From Pyronema omphalodes (lineage: Eukaryota > Ascomycota > Pezizomycetes > Pezizales > Pyronemataceae), in the NCBI GenBank assembly GCA_024516155.1, contig JAJJXM010000004.1:806001-870000 (forward strand): a DNA stretch of 64,000 nt. The letters are read 5' to 3'. The position numbers and the translations under genes were made by a program. Shown here piece by piece: positions 35,973 to 48,058 of this stretch (positions are counted from its first letter, which is position 1; each line of letters opens with the position of its first letter). Under the pieces are notes generated by a model that worked only from the letters and a program-made list of their open reading frames with translations, ran no database searches and was not told the origin of the DNA.

Positions 35973-38685
35973 ATGTCCTCGGAATTAACGCCAACCCGCG
36001 AGGGAAGCGACCCTTTCACTGATGATCCAGAACGCACCCAAAAGAGTAATTCTGCCACTACATCTACAACAGCTTCTAATGCCTCGAGCGTGAAGGGTGC
36101 CACTGCAGGGGCACGCCAGCGTGGCCCTCAGCAGCTTAGATTTGGAGCTGGCGAGGCATTGGACCCAATGGGGAACAAGACAGCGTTCAACCTTCGAGAC
36201 TCAACATCAGGAGAATCTTCACGTCCCACCATTACGACGACGCCTGCGCCGATCAGTGATGTGCCGAGCTACTTTACCTCTCCCCCATCCCCTGTAACAA
36301 ACCCAGGTGGAACTCCAGTTTCTTCTCAGTTTCCAAACATCCCCCGGATCAGTCTTCCACCTCGAGTTTATTCCGGTGTAACAAACTACAAAAAACCTGT
36401 AGTCGACGAAGACGAAGAAACGAACGAAAAGTACGACTCCTTTTCTGGAAACGAAGAAATGTCAAAAGAAGAACGCATGTCAAAGCTCGGAAGCTATTCA
36501 GCACCAAACTCAGCACCCAGCTCACCTGTACTCGGCACGTTCTCGATAGGACAAGGCGGTCGGAATACAGTATCAATCGATGTTCCTGAGCTGGACATAG
36601 GAAGTGTGGCAGCGGCAGCATTGGATGATTCTTCTGGCAGTGAAAAAGAAAAGCCCACAGTAACTGCCACCAGAGAGGCACGCAATTTGGTCCGACAGCA
36701 TACTCGAAGATATGGAATTCCGCCCGGGGGGTTTGGACAGAGACACCGGTCCACGCTCAGCGAGGCAACTACCCTTAATGAACAGCCATCTGGATTTGAC
36801 ACGCCCATGGTTACTCAACATGCGGATTACGTAGAGGAACCATCGCAATACCGCGGTGGTGTTTTGAGCACTTTGCTGACTCTGTACAATAATCCCAACA
36901 ATGGCCCGGAACCAGGACGCAGTATGCATAAGCAGCAGTCGAGCGTTAGTACTATGGGTACCAGCAACAGCGGGCCAGTTTCTGGACGCAGCACACCGAA
37001 GTGGTATAACAAAAGTGCCAATACATCCACTACATCGCTTGGAGGCCTTTTGGCGGCTGGAAATTCCGGGCAGAGTATTGCAGGATCAATATTCAATGGA
37101 AAAGGGGGAAGACCCAAAATGAAGAGAAACCATAGCTCAGGAATAGTCGACAAACTGAAGAACAGTTTGGCGCGCCCCAACCTTGACCAGGAAATAAGAG
37201 TATGTTCTAGGATTTTAATAGGATGAATTTTGGCAAGGCTAACACGTATAGATTACGGTCCATATTGCGGAAACGCTCCAACGCCAGCGGTACATTATCA
37301 AAATCTGCAAGGCACTAATGCTTTACGGTGCTCCTACTCACAGAATGGAAGGTGCGTTTTACATTCCCGAATTCAACTCTAAGCATCATATCTAATAATT
37401 TTCTGTAGAGGCTCTCAAGATGACTTCCCGTGTGCTTGAAATCGATGCGCAGTTCTTATACCTGCCCAATTGTATGATCATCTCTTTTGGTGATCAGACG
37501 ACTCACACATCCGAAATGCAAATCGTCCGCACACTCCAGGGTCTTGATCTTGGAAAGTTGATGGATGTCCACCAAGTTTACAAAAACGTGGTTCATGACT
37601 GTGTGAGTGTGGAAACTGCAACACAAGAACTTGATGACATCATTGCTAGACCGGCAAAGTACAAGCCATGGATGGTGGTCATTATATACGGTCTTGCGAG
37701 TGCGACGGTTGGACCTTTTGGTTTCAAAGCTCGTTTACAAGACATGCCAATTCTTTTCCTTCTTGGTTGTATCCTAGGATTCCTGCAGCATGTTGTTGCA
37801 CCACATTCCGAGCTCTATTCAAACATCTTTGAGATTTCCGCCGCGATAATCACTAGTTTTCTTGCCCGAGCATTCGGCTCCGTTAATAACGGCAATTTAT
37901 TCTGTTTCTCTGCGCTTGCACAAGCCTCAATTGCACTTATTCTGCCTGGTTACATCATCTGTAAGCACTCGGACTTCCCTTTCCCGCATTCACTTTGCTA
38001 ACTTCCCTTAGTGTGTGGGTCCCTCGAACTCCAGAGTAAAAACCTTGTCGCTGGATCAGTTCGTATGTTTTATGCAATCATATACTCTCTCTTCCTCGGT
38101 TTTGGTATCACCATCGGATCCGCTCTCTATGGTCTTATGGACTCAAATGCAACCTCTCTTACCTCGTGCCAGCCCGGTCCAAACTCTAATTGGAATTTTC
38201 TCTTCGTCCCACTTTTTACGGTATGTCTATTGGCTGCCAATCATGCCAAATGGAGACAGGCCCCACTCATGGTCGCAATCTCGATGGCCGGGTATGTGGT
38301 CAATTATTTTGTGGGTCACCGATTTGGTGGACAGCCGCAAGTTGCCAATGGTTTGGGTGCTCTTATTATTGGTATTTTGGGCAATGTATACGCAAGAGTT
38401 GGGCATGGAGTTGCATTTGCGGCGATGTTGCCGGCCATTTTTGTGCAGGTGCCTAGTGGGTTGGCTGCACAGGGAAGTCTGTTATCCGGACTTGAATCAG
38501 CGAATGCATTGGTTCAGAACAAAACCACAGTCTCAGCAAGTTCGCCTCTTGGTGCTAATAGTATCATGTTTGAGTTTGGTTTGTCAATGATTCAAGTTGC
38601 GGTCGGAATTACCGTCGGACTGTTCTCTGCTACCCTAATCGTTTATCCTTTTGGAAAGAAACGCAGTGGTCTGTTCTCCTTCTAA
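35973..38685 (+). CDS. Prm10-like membrane protein (ThrE / DUF1212 family), four exons
   Basis: The spliced protein is 850 aa. Exons are 35973-37199, 37252-37351, 37409-37960 and 38012-38685; introns of 52, 57 and 51 nt all have GT..AG ends. The first ~400 residues are hydrophilic, Ser/Thr-rich and probably cytosolic. The ThrE-type domain then starts near residue 405 (VHIAETLQRQRYIIKICKALMLYGAPTHRMEEAL), followed by the diagnostic FGDQTTHTSEMQIVRTL and GLDLGKLMDVHQVYKNVVHD. About ten hydrophobic spans follow in two groups (residues about 535-640 and 650-845). This layout matches fungal pheromone-regulated membrane protein 10. The bacterial relatives export threonine and serine; the fungal substrate is unknown, and no transport role should be assumed. 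The long low-complexity N-terminus is usual for the fungal branch. Confidence 0.9.
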
Positions 38686-40768
38686 ACAACCAGAAGTGGC
38701 GAACCTGGAAGGAAAGCAGCAATTGGCAGGATACGACAGCGGTGATAGCGATTTCGGAAATGCAACAAAGTGCACGACAAAAGTTTTACATACGGCACCT
38801 AGACTGCTTTTTTCAAACAAGGAGTTTATTTTTATTTTATTGTTTTTTCTTTTCTGATTATCGGCAATATCATCATCATACGCATATTAGACCGCAGTCG
38901 ACTATTACAGTTACAAAGCATGATTTTACGAACAACTTACTATATACTATTGTTTTTTTGCGTTGATTTTTTGATTACAAAGGGCGGCATTGCATGGTTT
39001 TGTACGGGAGTTTTTGCTTTTTGTTTTGCGTACTCTTTTGGTTATTTTTGGCAAGGGGAAATGGACGTTAGGCGGGAGTGGAATGGATCCATGTAGTTGG
39101 GGATATAAAGGGAAAGAGCAGCACTATTATTACAGGAAGTAATATTGATGCGCCGAAGCGGAGGAAGTGTATAACAGTATTATAAAGTTCCCAGTATGGA
39201 TAAAATGGGGGTTTAGTGGATCATTCGAGGATTATTGAGATTTCTTGGGTGGATTATTGGGGGATTTTTACTTATGGAGGGATTGGTGATCAGGTGGATA
39301 GGGGAGTTTGGTTTTGTGTTTGAACTTTTGACATGGAAATAATTCAAGGTCTGACGGGATTACAAGTTGCAATTGTTATAACTACTACGTTATGTTTGCT
39401 TTGTCAATTAAGAGGAGAAAACCATTAAGTGGAATATGGAAAATGGTTTAAACTCTGTTAACTTTGTTGGTGATTGCAATTGGTGATAAGTTCATGGTGA
39501 AGGCGATAGCTAATTGTATGTGAGAGCTTGTGATGCGCGCGTCCTCAAATGTCTCCAGAGGCAGCTCAAGATAATAATCAGAACGCCGCTCAAGAGAACT
39601 ACAGCCAAAGAGCATTTATACCACTGAAGCTCAACTACACGTTCCTTCCCCGGTAATCACCATCACCAAATCATAGCTACCTAAATAACCCATGCATAAA
39701 CATCCCAAAAAGCGATTCCTCAGAAGATTTCTGCAAAAACTCCTACGTTTCCATAGACCGGTAGTTCAGAATCATATAACAATACGTAAATCCAAACCTT
39801 TACTGGTAATCATCAACCTTTATATTCTTGGAGTTACATACATCAACCCAGTATGCGGCTCTGCATCATGGATAATCATTCGTGATTAAAGATATGGCGT
39901 GATAATGTATGAAGATGACTTTATGCTTCATAAGGGATGAATTGCTTGTTTTATGTTTCTGATTGGTGGGGGGGTTAACTGGTTGTTGCTACGGGACATT
40001 GGGTTGGATAGTTTTGATGTGTTGGATTGTGGATGGTTTGTTAATTGTTGATACGGATATGGATACCCTGGCCTTGGACTATTCATGAGCGGCCGAAGAT
40101 TAACGAAGATTAATGAAGTTTAATGAAGATTAATGAAGTTGGCCAATTATGGAATACATATTACAGCGGGTTATGAAAGATCTATATACCTGCTATATAC
40201 TTTGATGGATAGTAATTTGTCTATGTTTATCAAGCGGATAGAAATGGTTTAATAGCACCGTTTAGGGTTGCTGGAAGAGGTTGCTAGTTGGAAAGATTCC
40301 TTGTGATTGACTCTGGAGGGTTTTAACTACAATGATTTAAATGTTGCTTCTAGGGATTGTGAAAATTTGATGGCGATATATCTAGAGAATGCTTGTTGAT
40401 AATTGGATCTGTGGGAATACTACTGGATGATGATGGGATTGATCTTGATACACTGGGCTGTCATTTTGGATGGTCAACGACGTGTCTTGGAAGATTGGTT
40501 GGTACATATGCCATATCTCGTAGAAGATTTGGTGTGTCTGATTCTGGAAGAAAGAGGAAGGGGTCGGTTTTGAAGTAATTGATAAGGATGCTCGGATACA
40601 TCTATGTATTATATTGCAGTCGGGTATACAGAAATCAAAAGTTACAATCTTTTAGTGAATCTGCTAATTGGGATAAAAGTGAGAAGTTGATAATAGAGTT
40701 GAGGTTTAATCATAGACGGACACCATTGTTTTTTTTTATGCGTGTCTTACATGAAAAATACGGAATAT
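38686..40768. other. Gene-free spacer downstream of the Prm10-like gene
   Basis: No gene is supported. T-rich and GGATTATT-type tracts occur at 38810-39340, and AGATTAATGAAG repeats at 40095-40140. Short frames lack known motifs. Confidence 0.6.
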
Positions 40769-40855
40769 GTACGAGGTTCTGGACAAAAATCATCGTCACC
40801 CCGCCCGGCGCTTAGCACAGAAAAGTGACGGTCACTTTTGTCCAGAACCTCGTAC
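40769..40855. mobile_element. 87-bp palindromic mini-MITE (family B, copy 2)
   Basis: Perfect 20-bp terminal inverted repeats, GTACGAGGTTCTGGACAAAA at 40769-40788 and its exact complement at 40836-40855. The interior carries CGGCGCTTAGCACAGAAAAG and GTGACGGTCACTTTT. The family relative at 13905-13985 is in the opposite orientation. The size is too small to code for anything; it can form an almost complete hairpin. TA inside the GTAC ends may be the duplicated target. Confidence 0.88.
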
Positions 40856-41183
40856 GACAACTGCTAGACGAAAGCGCCTACTAAAGATGAGTTTTAGAAA
40901 TATTGATAATCAAAGTAACACTACCGTCTACGTATACATTAAATTTCTGTTAGTTCTATTAAATTTACAGTACATATTGCAAATTACAAATCCCGTCTTC
41001 GAACTCTGAATCGGATACGAGCTAATAAGCTCGCGCGATGGTATAGCGTTAAGGACACCTGTAGCTGCCCCACCTCACGTGACACCACTCTCAGCTCCAG
41101 CAACGACCGTAACGCAACGCAACCAGCGATACACCAGGAAGTTCCAACAACGAGAACACGTCCGCCAACGAACCACGACCACA
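40856..41183. other. Promoter and leader region of the SRP19 gene
   Basis: About 330 bases between the mini-MITE and the SRP19 start codon. The upstream part is AT-rich; the last 120 bases are AC-rich, as is common for fungal leaders. The open frame continues upstream of the chosen start to 41079 but looks like leader sequence. Confidence 0.5.
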
Positions 41184-42335
41184 ATGTCCCGCCACGCCTA
41201 CATTGAAGATGCAGACTCAGACCCGGAAGAGATCGATATTTCCGTCAACCCGGACGCCCTAGATTTAGACCTGAGCTCAAACACCTATTCCACCGCGCCC
41301 CGCTTCGATAGACCCCAATTCACATCTCGCTCTGCGCACCCAACTGGAAGCACCCCTGCTGCTCCCCAGAATCAGGGAAACCCGTTTTTGGACCCGAATC
41401 TTTTGGCTTCTTTAACGGGCGGTAGAGGTCTCGAAGGTCTGGCCGGCTTCGGGGGTCCTGGTGCTCCTGCAGGCCCCGGGGCTCCACAGTTCTTGTCGGA
41501 GAAACAGGCTCAGGAGTTTAAGCATTATCAATGCCTTTATCCAGTATACTTTGATGCGCAAAGGTCGAGACAGGAGGGAAGAAAAGTCGCAAAGGGTCTG
41601 GCGGTAAAGAACCCGATTGCGAGAGAGATTGCGGACGCTTGTGCGAGTCTTGGTCTCAAGGCGGTTTATGAAATGGCAAAGAGTCATCCGAAGGATTGGG
41701 CAAACCCTGGTAGGGTTAAGGTTCTGTTGAAGGAGGATGGTGAGCCGTTGGTTAAGGGAATTCCTAATAGTAAGTAGAGCTCTATTCAACTCGGGGATGA
41801 ACGGTGGTGCGGAGGGACTGTGAGCTGCATGGGTGGACTGGGTTCCACGGACTTCGTTCTCGGAGAAGAGCAGCGGAGAGCTGTCTTCACGGTAGCCCCA
41901 AGCTTCGTGGGTTTCACAGGCTCCATGGAATCCACAACCGGGGAAGAACCAAGAAGCGTGAAGGGTAGTTACAAGAAATAAATCACTAACAAGAAGCCAT
42001 CTACAGAATTCGTCCTCTATCAAAAAGTAGCGCAATACCTAATCGCGCACCCTACACAGCCCGAGACTCCCCTGAAAGTTCCAGTTCCCGGCATGCCCTT
42101 CGACGGCAAAGTCCCCAAACCTCCCGTGGTACCTCGCGGTTGGAAAATGGGTGAGATCTTACCGCTACATTCACCTGCGCTTTCTGGTCCTGGTGTTACG
42201 GAGGATGTGTTTAGTCAGATGATGGAGGGTATGGGTATGGGTGGTTTAACGGGAGGTCCTTCGGCGGCTCCTACTGGTGCTCCGCAGATTGCGGAGAAGA
42301 AGGAGAAGAAAGATAAGAAGGGAAAGAAGAAGTAA
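41184..42335 (+). CDS. SEC65: Signal recognition particle subunit SRP19/Sec65, two exons
   Basis: The spliced protein is 304 aa. Exons are 41184-41769 and 42007-42335. The start MSRHAYIEDADSDPEEIDI is chosen because it begins the usual acidic fungal leader; the open frame extends upstream to 41079 without support. The SRP19 core starts near residue 113 with KHYQCLYPVYFDAQRSRQEG (typical YPVY motif), continues through GRKVAKGLAVKNPIAREIADA, and ends PGRVKVLLKEDGEPLVKGIPN-K-FVLYQKVAQYLIAHP across the splice junction. SRP19 binds SRP RNA helices 6 and 8 and allows SRP54 to bind. A Gly/Pro-rich linker and a C-terminal KKEKKDKKGKKK tail match fungal homologues. The acceptor at 42006 was chosen because CTAAC lies 15 nt upstream and the frame becomes family-like. 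The intron, 237 nt, is long for this window. Confidence 0.93.
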
Positions 42336-42771
42336 ATCATTGCATAAGCCGCGCACGAGGAAGTGGGAAGAGTTGGTATGATGAAGAGAGGCTGTAACAG
42401 GATTGAAAAGCACCTGGAAAAAGTTTCTGGGTCGGTAATGATAAAGGTCAATATATGAACGATGAATGTAACGGAACGATTGATGATAGATGGAGGGGTT
42501 GTGATTACTATAATACATGTTCCTTTTCACTGCTAATATGGCGTCGTCCATATATATCCACATTTATCTGGGCTAATCCTGGCGTGGGCTATTTAGTGAG
42601 AAACTGGGAATGTGCCAGTGCCTTTCCTTCCTTTCTCTTTCCTTCGTCAGTGACACATATTACAGTCAAGGGGGGGGGGGGGGGGGTGTGAAGGCTCAGG
42701 GGATTGATGATTCATTGTAAAATATACACAGATGATATTTCAGATACTTCTCTTATAGATCCTGTACGCCC

Positions 42772-42880
42772 TTTTGCTTCTTTTGCTTCTTTTGCTTCTT
42801 TTGCTTCTTTTGCTTCTTTTGCTTCTTTTGCTTCTTTTGCTTCTTTTGCTTCTTTTGCTTCTTTTGATTCTTTTGATTCT
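42772..42880. repeat. TTTTGCTTC 9-bp tandem array
   Basis: About ten to eleven direct copies, the last two with GATTC in place of GCTTC. The unit is a multiple of three, so it keeps an open frame that reads Ala-Ser-Phe repeatedly; this is not taken as a gene. Confidence 0.95.
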
Positions 42881-42944
42881 TTTTTCTATTATTTGTTTAT
42901 AGGCTGTGGAAACGCGTTTGGAAATGCCCTGTTTTGCCCGTATG

Positions 42945-43200
42945 GTCCCTGTGATTTCTCATGGTCCCTATGGTGCCTATAGCATCTGTGGACCTGTGGT
43001 CCCTATGATTTCTTAGTCCCTATGGTTCCTATGATTTCTTAGTCCCTATGGTTTCTTGGTCCCTATGGTTTCTTAGTCCCTATGGTTTCTTGGTCCCTAT
43101 GGTTTCTTGGTCCCTATGGTTTCTTGGTTCCTATGGTTTCTTGGTCTCTATGGTTTCTTGGTCTCTATGGTTTCTTGGTCCCTATGGTTTCTGTGCCATA
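42945..43200. repeat. TGGTCCCTATGGTTTCT minisatellite
   Basis: About fourteen imperfect copies of a 17-18 bp unit combining GGTCCCTATGG with TTTCTT. Related fragments continue in a scattered way to about 43370. Confidence 0.9.
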
Positions 43201-45343
43201 AGGCAGCTGATAGTAGCTGATAGTAGCTGATAGTAGCTTATAATCCTTATGATCCTTATGGTTTCTGTGGTAAATATGGTCTCTATCGTCCCCATGTTGA
43301 TTATCCTTATGGCATCTATGAGCCTGTGGTTCTTGTGCCATATAGTCCCTATGGTCCCTATGAAAGCTCTTGGTGGCTCTTGGTAGCTAATGATCCTTGT
43401 GGTACATCATCATCTGAGCACTCGTGACTCCTCAATAAACCAGCAAATTAGTGTCAAAGGACGACTGCGTACAGGTGTGTTTGTTCCGGGATTATGGCTA
43501 ATGCAGCTTGTCAAGGACAAGATGAAGAAAGAACAAAGAACAAAGGACGTGGAGGAATGCTGGAAGGAAGTCTGACAAAGGAGCTGGGAATTGTGTAAAT
43601 TGTTCATGTCACTGTACTAGAAAATAATAAGAACAACAATCTATTCGTCTTCCCTCCTGTTCTCTTTCAGAATTGGCAACCACATAAAGTGCATACTCGT
43701 GTTCTATGGTAATGGTGGAGTATCATTTTATACACAACGCTTTTGCTTCATAAAGTTACTAGTATACCAGGTCGGTAGTTCGGTAAGCAAGTAGCTTCGG
43801 TATATGATATGATATGGTCTGAGATATGATATGATATGCATAACTTGATAATTCGATAACTCGATAACTCGATAACTGGATAACTCATGGTTGGTTTACT
43901 TATCTACTTGTTTACTTATTTACTTATCACTGCCTTAATTATTTACGTATACTTGTATGTATGTCCGTATATCTATAGTAATACGAACGATACCGATGAT
44001 ACCGATGACACCGATGGCACCGATGATACATACAATACAAACAATACCGACGATATCAATGATATCAATGATATCAATAACATTCATGAAATCCATAATA
44101 ATAATAACCCACATGCTATTGCCAACACGTATGAAAATGGTATTGATATATAAACTTTGCATAACCGCAAAAAAAAAAAAAAAAAAACGAAAACGAAAAC
44201 GAAAACTGCATAACCGCGAAAAAAAAGCGTAAAAACAACGCACAAAACAACAAAAAAAACTCAAACGAAAAAAAAAAAAAAGAAAAAAAACGTTTGGTAT
44301 AAAAAAAAACACAAAAAGAAACTAAACCTCAAATAAAGAAAAACGAAAAAAAAAAAATAAAGAAAGAAAGACAAAAAAAGGAAAAAAGAAAGTCAATACA
44401 CAAAGAACTCCAACCAACCAACCAACCAACCGACCAACCCCCCAAAACGACAACCGACGACAGACGACCCGTAAAGGAAATGTGAAAGATGGAAAATGAA
44501 AAATGGAAAATGAAAAATAACAAGAGAAAAAAGAAGAAAGAAAGAAGAGAGGAAGAAGAAAACAGAGGAAAAGAAAAGAGGAAGAGAAGAATAGGAAGGG
44601 AAAAAAGAAAAGAAGTGGAAAGAGAAGAAGAAATGGGAATAGAAAAGGAAAAAGAGAAGAAAAGGAAAAGGCAAGAGAAGAAGGAAGAAGAAAAACAGAA
44701 GAAAAAAAAGGTAAGAAATGGCAAGAAAACAGAAGAAAGAACAGAACAAGAAAAAAGAAACGGAAAACTGAAGGAGGCAGAAAAGGAACAAGACAGAGCA
44801 GAGCAGAACAGAAAACAGAATACATATTCTTATTCAAATTCTTCTTCTGATACTGCTAAAAAAAAGAAAAAAAAAAAAGAAAAAAAACCACAGAACTACC
44901 GAACCCTCCTGAAAAAAAAAACAAATTCTTCAATCTTTCGCTAAAAAAACAAAAAAAAAAACAAGTGGTGAAGATTGCCCCTATTCCCTATCCATATTCC
45001 TTATTCCTTATTCCTTATTCCTATCCATATTCCTTATTCCATTCCAAACCGATCCGATCCGTTGACTTGTAGGAAAAAAATGAAACCCCCACCCCTACCC
45101 CCTCTTTTCCGTTTTCCGTTACTTTCTGCTTCTTTGCTTCTCTTCGACTTTGCTTCTCTGCGCATCTGTATTTCTGCGCCTTAGCGTTCTTCAAATTGCT
45201 ATTCCAATCCCAATTCCATTTTCCTTAAAAATCTTTGGAATCTTGAATGTTTATGCTTATGCTTATCTTTTACTCTTTCTCTCTCTCTGTAACTACTGTA
45301 ACATTTCCCAAGGGTTAAAAAAAGTCTGTTACAAAAGATAAGT

Positions 45344-48058
45344 TTAATCCTCCATATCTAAATCAATTTCCTCCGGATTCTGTTGCAAGATAACTTCCTT
45401 CTTCTCCTCACTTCCCTTAATTCCACCCTCCTTAGCAGGAACGAAACCTTGAGGAGCCTTCGCTTGTCTTTCTAGCATTTCCATAGCTTCCATTCTCTCC
45501 TGATTCTGGCCCTCTGCTCCAGCTTTCTCGGCTTGTCCTCTGGCTAATGCTTGGGATGCAATGAAGTTAACATCGGTATTGTACTGAGCTTGTACAGATC
45601 TCTTAATCCTCAACATTTCCTTGAAAGTATCTTCATTTCCATGTTGAATTTCAAACTTCTCCCATTTCTCCCAGAAAGCCGGAGAAACTCTAGGATCAGA
45701 AAATTGTGATGCATGTCCGTAAATAGCTCTAGCACGATCAATCTCTCCTAATCTTCGCTCCATCTCGGCGAATTTCAAACACATCTCCTTAGCCTCCTTG
45801 TCAGGAAGTGCGTCGATTGCTCGCTCGTAGATGGGTCGTGTGGAAGTTAAACCGAAGTTCGAGGCGGATTTGGTGATGTAGAATTCGAACATCTCAAAGC
45901 GGTCTTCGTCTGAAACTGCCCGTGTGGCTCGCTCGTAGATTCGCATGGCGTGACGAGCCAATCCCCGCTCTTCTTCGAGTGAACCGTACATCAGGTACAG
46001 GGTCTTGGCGAATTTCGGAGGGCATCCCTCAACTGCTTGCTCGAACAAGTCGCGGAGACGCTCGATGTCAATGCTGCGTTCAACCGCCTTCGTGAGGTAA
46101 AGGTTCCAAATTTCGAAGGCCACGGGGTAGGTGAAAAGGTCGAGACCTCGCTCGTAGATCTATATATCAAGTTAGCGGGTGTTGGCATAAAGATCAGTCG
46201 GGATAAAATACCTTGAAACTCTCTTCAAAGTATTTGTTTTCTTCAAGAAGGTTGGCGTAGTTAACAACGGTTTGAGGAGTAGCGATGCGGAGTTCAAAGA
46301 TACGTTCGTAAACCTCCCGAGTCTCCTCTAGGGTAGATACAGACTCGACAAGGTCGACGTAGAAACTCCATAGCTTCCAGGATTTATGGACACGTTGCTG
46401 AGGTGTTAGGTTCTCGTCAAAGTAGTCGACTGTGCTGCGCTTTGGTGCTTGAGTGGCTTTGGCCATGATTTTAACAGCTTCGTCAAAGTTGTCGTTTCGG
46501 AGCTCCAATTCCGCCCACTCGATCCACATCTCTGCTAACTCCTGAACGCTCTTGAAAGGTACACGGACAGCCTTCTCCATGATTATCCGTGCCTGTCGGA
46601 TGTCTCCATGCTTCTCATAGAACTTGGCATAGCCAGCCCATAGCGAATGGAATTGTCCAACAGCTTTCTTGGGGTTGACAGCAGCGACAGCATCGGTGTA
46701 CGTTTGTACAACTTCCTGCTTGTTATCACCCCAGAGTCCTACTCGCTTCTCCCATTCAATTACGTTGTTGGGGTTTTGTCGGAGGAGAACGTCGTTGACG
46801 AGGAATGGCCGGCGGTCCATCAACTGCTCGAAACGCATCATACGGATGTCTAAATCAAGGTCGGCATCTTCATTAACCTTGCCCTTCTCCTGACGTGCTG
46901 CTGCGGCTTCCATTAAGGTGCTGATTATGGACTCTTCAAATTCCGTGTAGGAGTCGAAGATCTGGGTGAAGTCGCGAACGGTCATAACAGTTGTAACTCC
47001 TTCTTCGAATGCATCACGTGCCTACTTTTGTTAGATGATGAAACCAGAGTTGAATTCGATCAATGATGCTCACCCGTTCAAAGTCACCTTTGGTGATCCA
47101 GTAGGTTCCTAAGCTAGTCCATAGTTTACCTCTTTGGTCGGAGAACTTGCTGATGCCACTGCGGACAATCTTCTCGACATCGACGCTCTTGATTTCTCTC
47201 GCGTGCGTGACGAGGAGATCACACAGCTCGCTCCACATCTGGAAGTGACTCTTGCCCTCCTTACTCTTGAACCTGGGGTTATCCAAGATCTCAATCCACT
47301 TCTCGGCTGCCTCCTCGTATTTACCCTGTGATACAAGAAGCTCAATGAACTCTTCCGCGTCCTCGGGGTGAACCTGCATGTAACGCCGCCAAATTCGGAC
47401 TGCCGTCTCTCCAGATGCCGAGTTAGCGAAAGGTAGGTACAATTCCCATATCCTCGAGTGTTGAGTAAGAGGTAGTGCGCGAAGAGCCCTATCGAAGGCA
47501 CGTCTGGTCTTGCCGATAAGGCACTGCTTGAGCAGGAATGAAAGGTAGTCGAGCCAGATTCGAGGCATTTTGTTAAGGAGAATCAACGATCTTTCGAAGC
47601 AGTCATTGACCTTGTTGTATTCCTCGGCATACTTTGCAGGATTGAGTTGGGAAACGTGCTTTACCCGAAGGTCTAGATACTGCATACAAAGTCTCGTCAG
47701 TACTTCGTCATGTGGATGAAATTTTGAGGTGGCTGCATAATCTCACCATCTTCCAGATCTTATAGGACCGCGGTACCGCCTTGCATGCTCGTTCATACAC
47801 AAACACCTGTTCGTGTATCGGAGCGGTTTTCACCTTATGCTCGATGTATCTCAACCATGGCTTCACACTGGTGTAAGGATCGCGTAGTATCTCTTGCTCG
47901 TAATGCGCGTCCTCATCTGATATCAAATAGAGGTCGATGGTGGTCTGAGAAAGGCCCGAAACAGCGCCGGCAAACTTTGAGATAGACTTCTGTTGCGAAG
48001 TCGAGGACGACGAATCTATCTCCATTGGCGCAGAGGCGAATAGGAGCTCACCCGGCAT
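45344..48058 (-). CDS. SYF1: Pre-mRNA-splicing factor Syf1 (HAT-repeat protein), four exons
   Basis: The spliced protein is 847 aa. Minus-strand exons are 48058-47747, 47679-47074, 47021-46212 and 46159-45344, all in phase 0, with introns of 67, 52 and 52 nt. The sequence is almost entirely half-a-TPR (HAT) repeats: paired helices with W..Y...E and R.IYERA-type motifs, for example IHEQVFVYERACKAVPRSYK, LWTSLGTYWITKGDFERARD and IYERGLDLFTYPVAFEIWNLY. It ends in an acidic tail (NPEEIDLDMED). Syf1 is a scaffold of the NineTeen/Prp19 complex in the active spliceosome. The ATG at 48058 (MPGELLF) or 48025 (MEIDSSS, better context) is the likely start; the open frame runs up to 48196, but that extension is basic and not family-like. 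Confidence 0.95.

Larger units (their letters stand above)
42336..45343. other. Spacer of simple repeats between SRP19 and SYF1 (tail-to-tail)
   Basis: No gene is supported. The stretch holds a G17 run (42670-42686), a 9-bp TTTTGCTTC array, an ~18-bp minisatellite, GATAACTC and ACCGATGA repeats (43850-44060), A-runs (44168-44300, 44860-44960) and a purine-only tract (44480-44790) that produces long Lys/Glu or Phe/Leu frames on the two strands. TTCCTTAT repeats occur at 44990-45040. The two flanking genes converge here, so both 3' ends lie in this DNA. Confidence 0.65.

Noticed and set aside
42704..42982. 92-aa frame with Ala-Ser-Phe repeats
   Set aside because: It is the translation of a 9-bp tandem array with short flanks.
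44322..44944. Long Phe/Leu/Ser (minus) and Lys/Glu (plus) frames
   Set aside because: They are made by a purine-only tract and A-runs.
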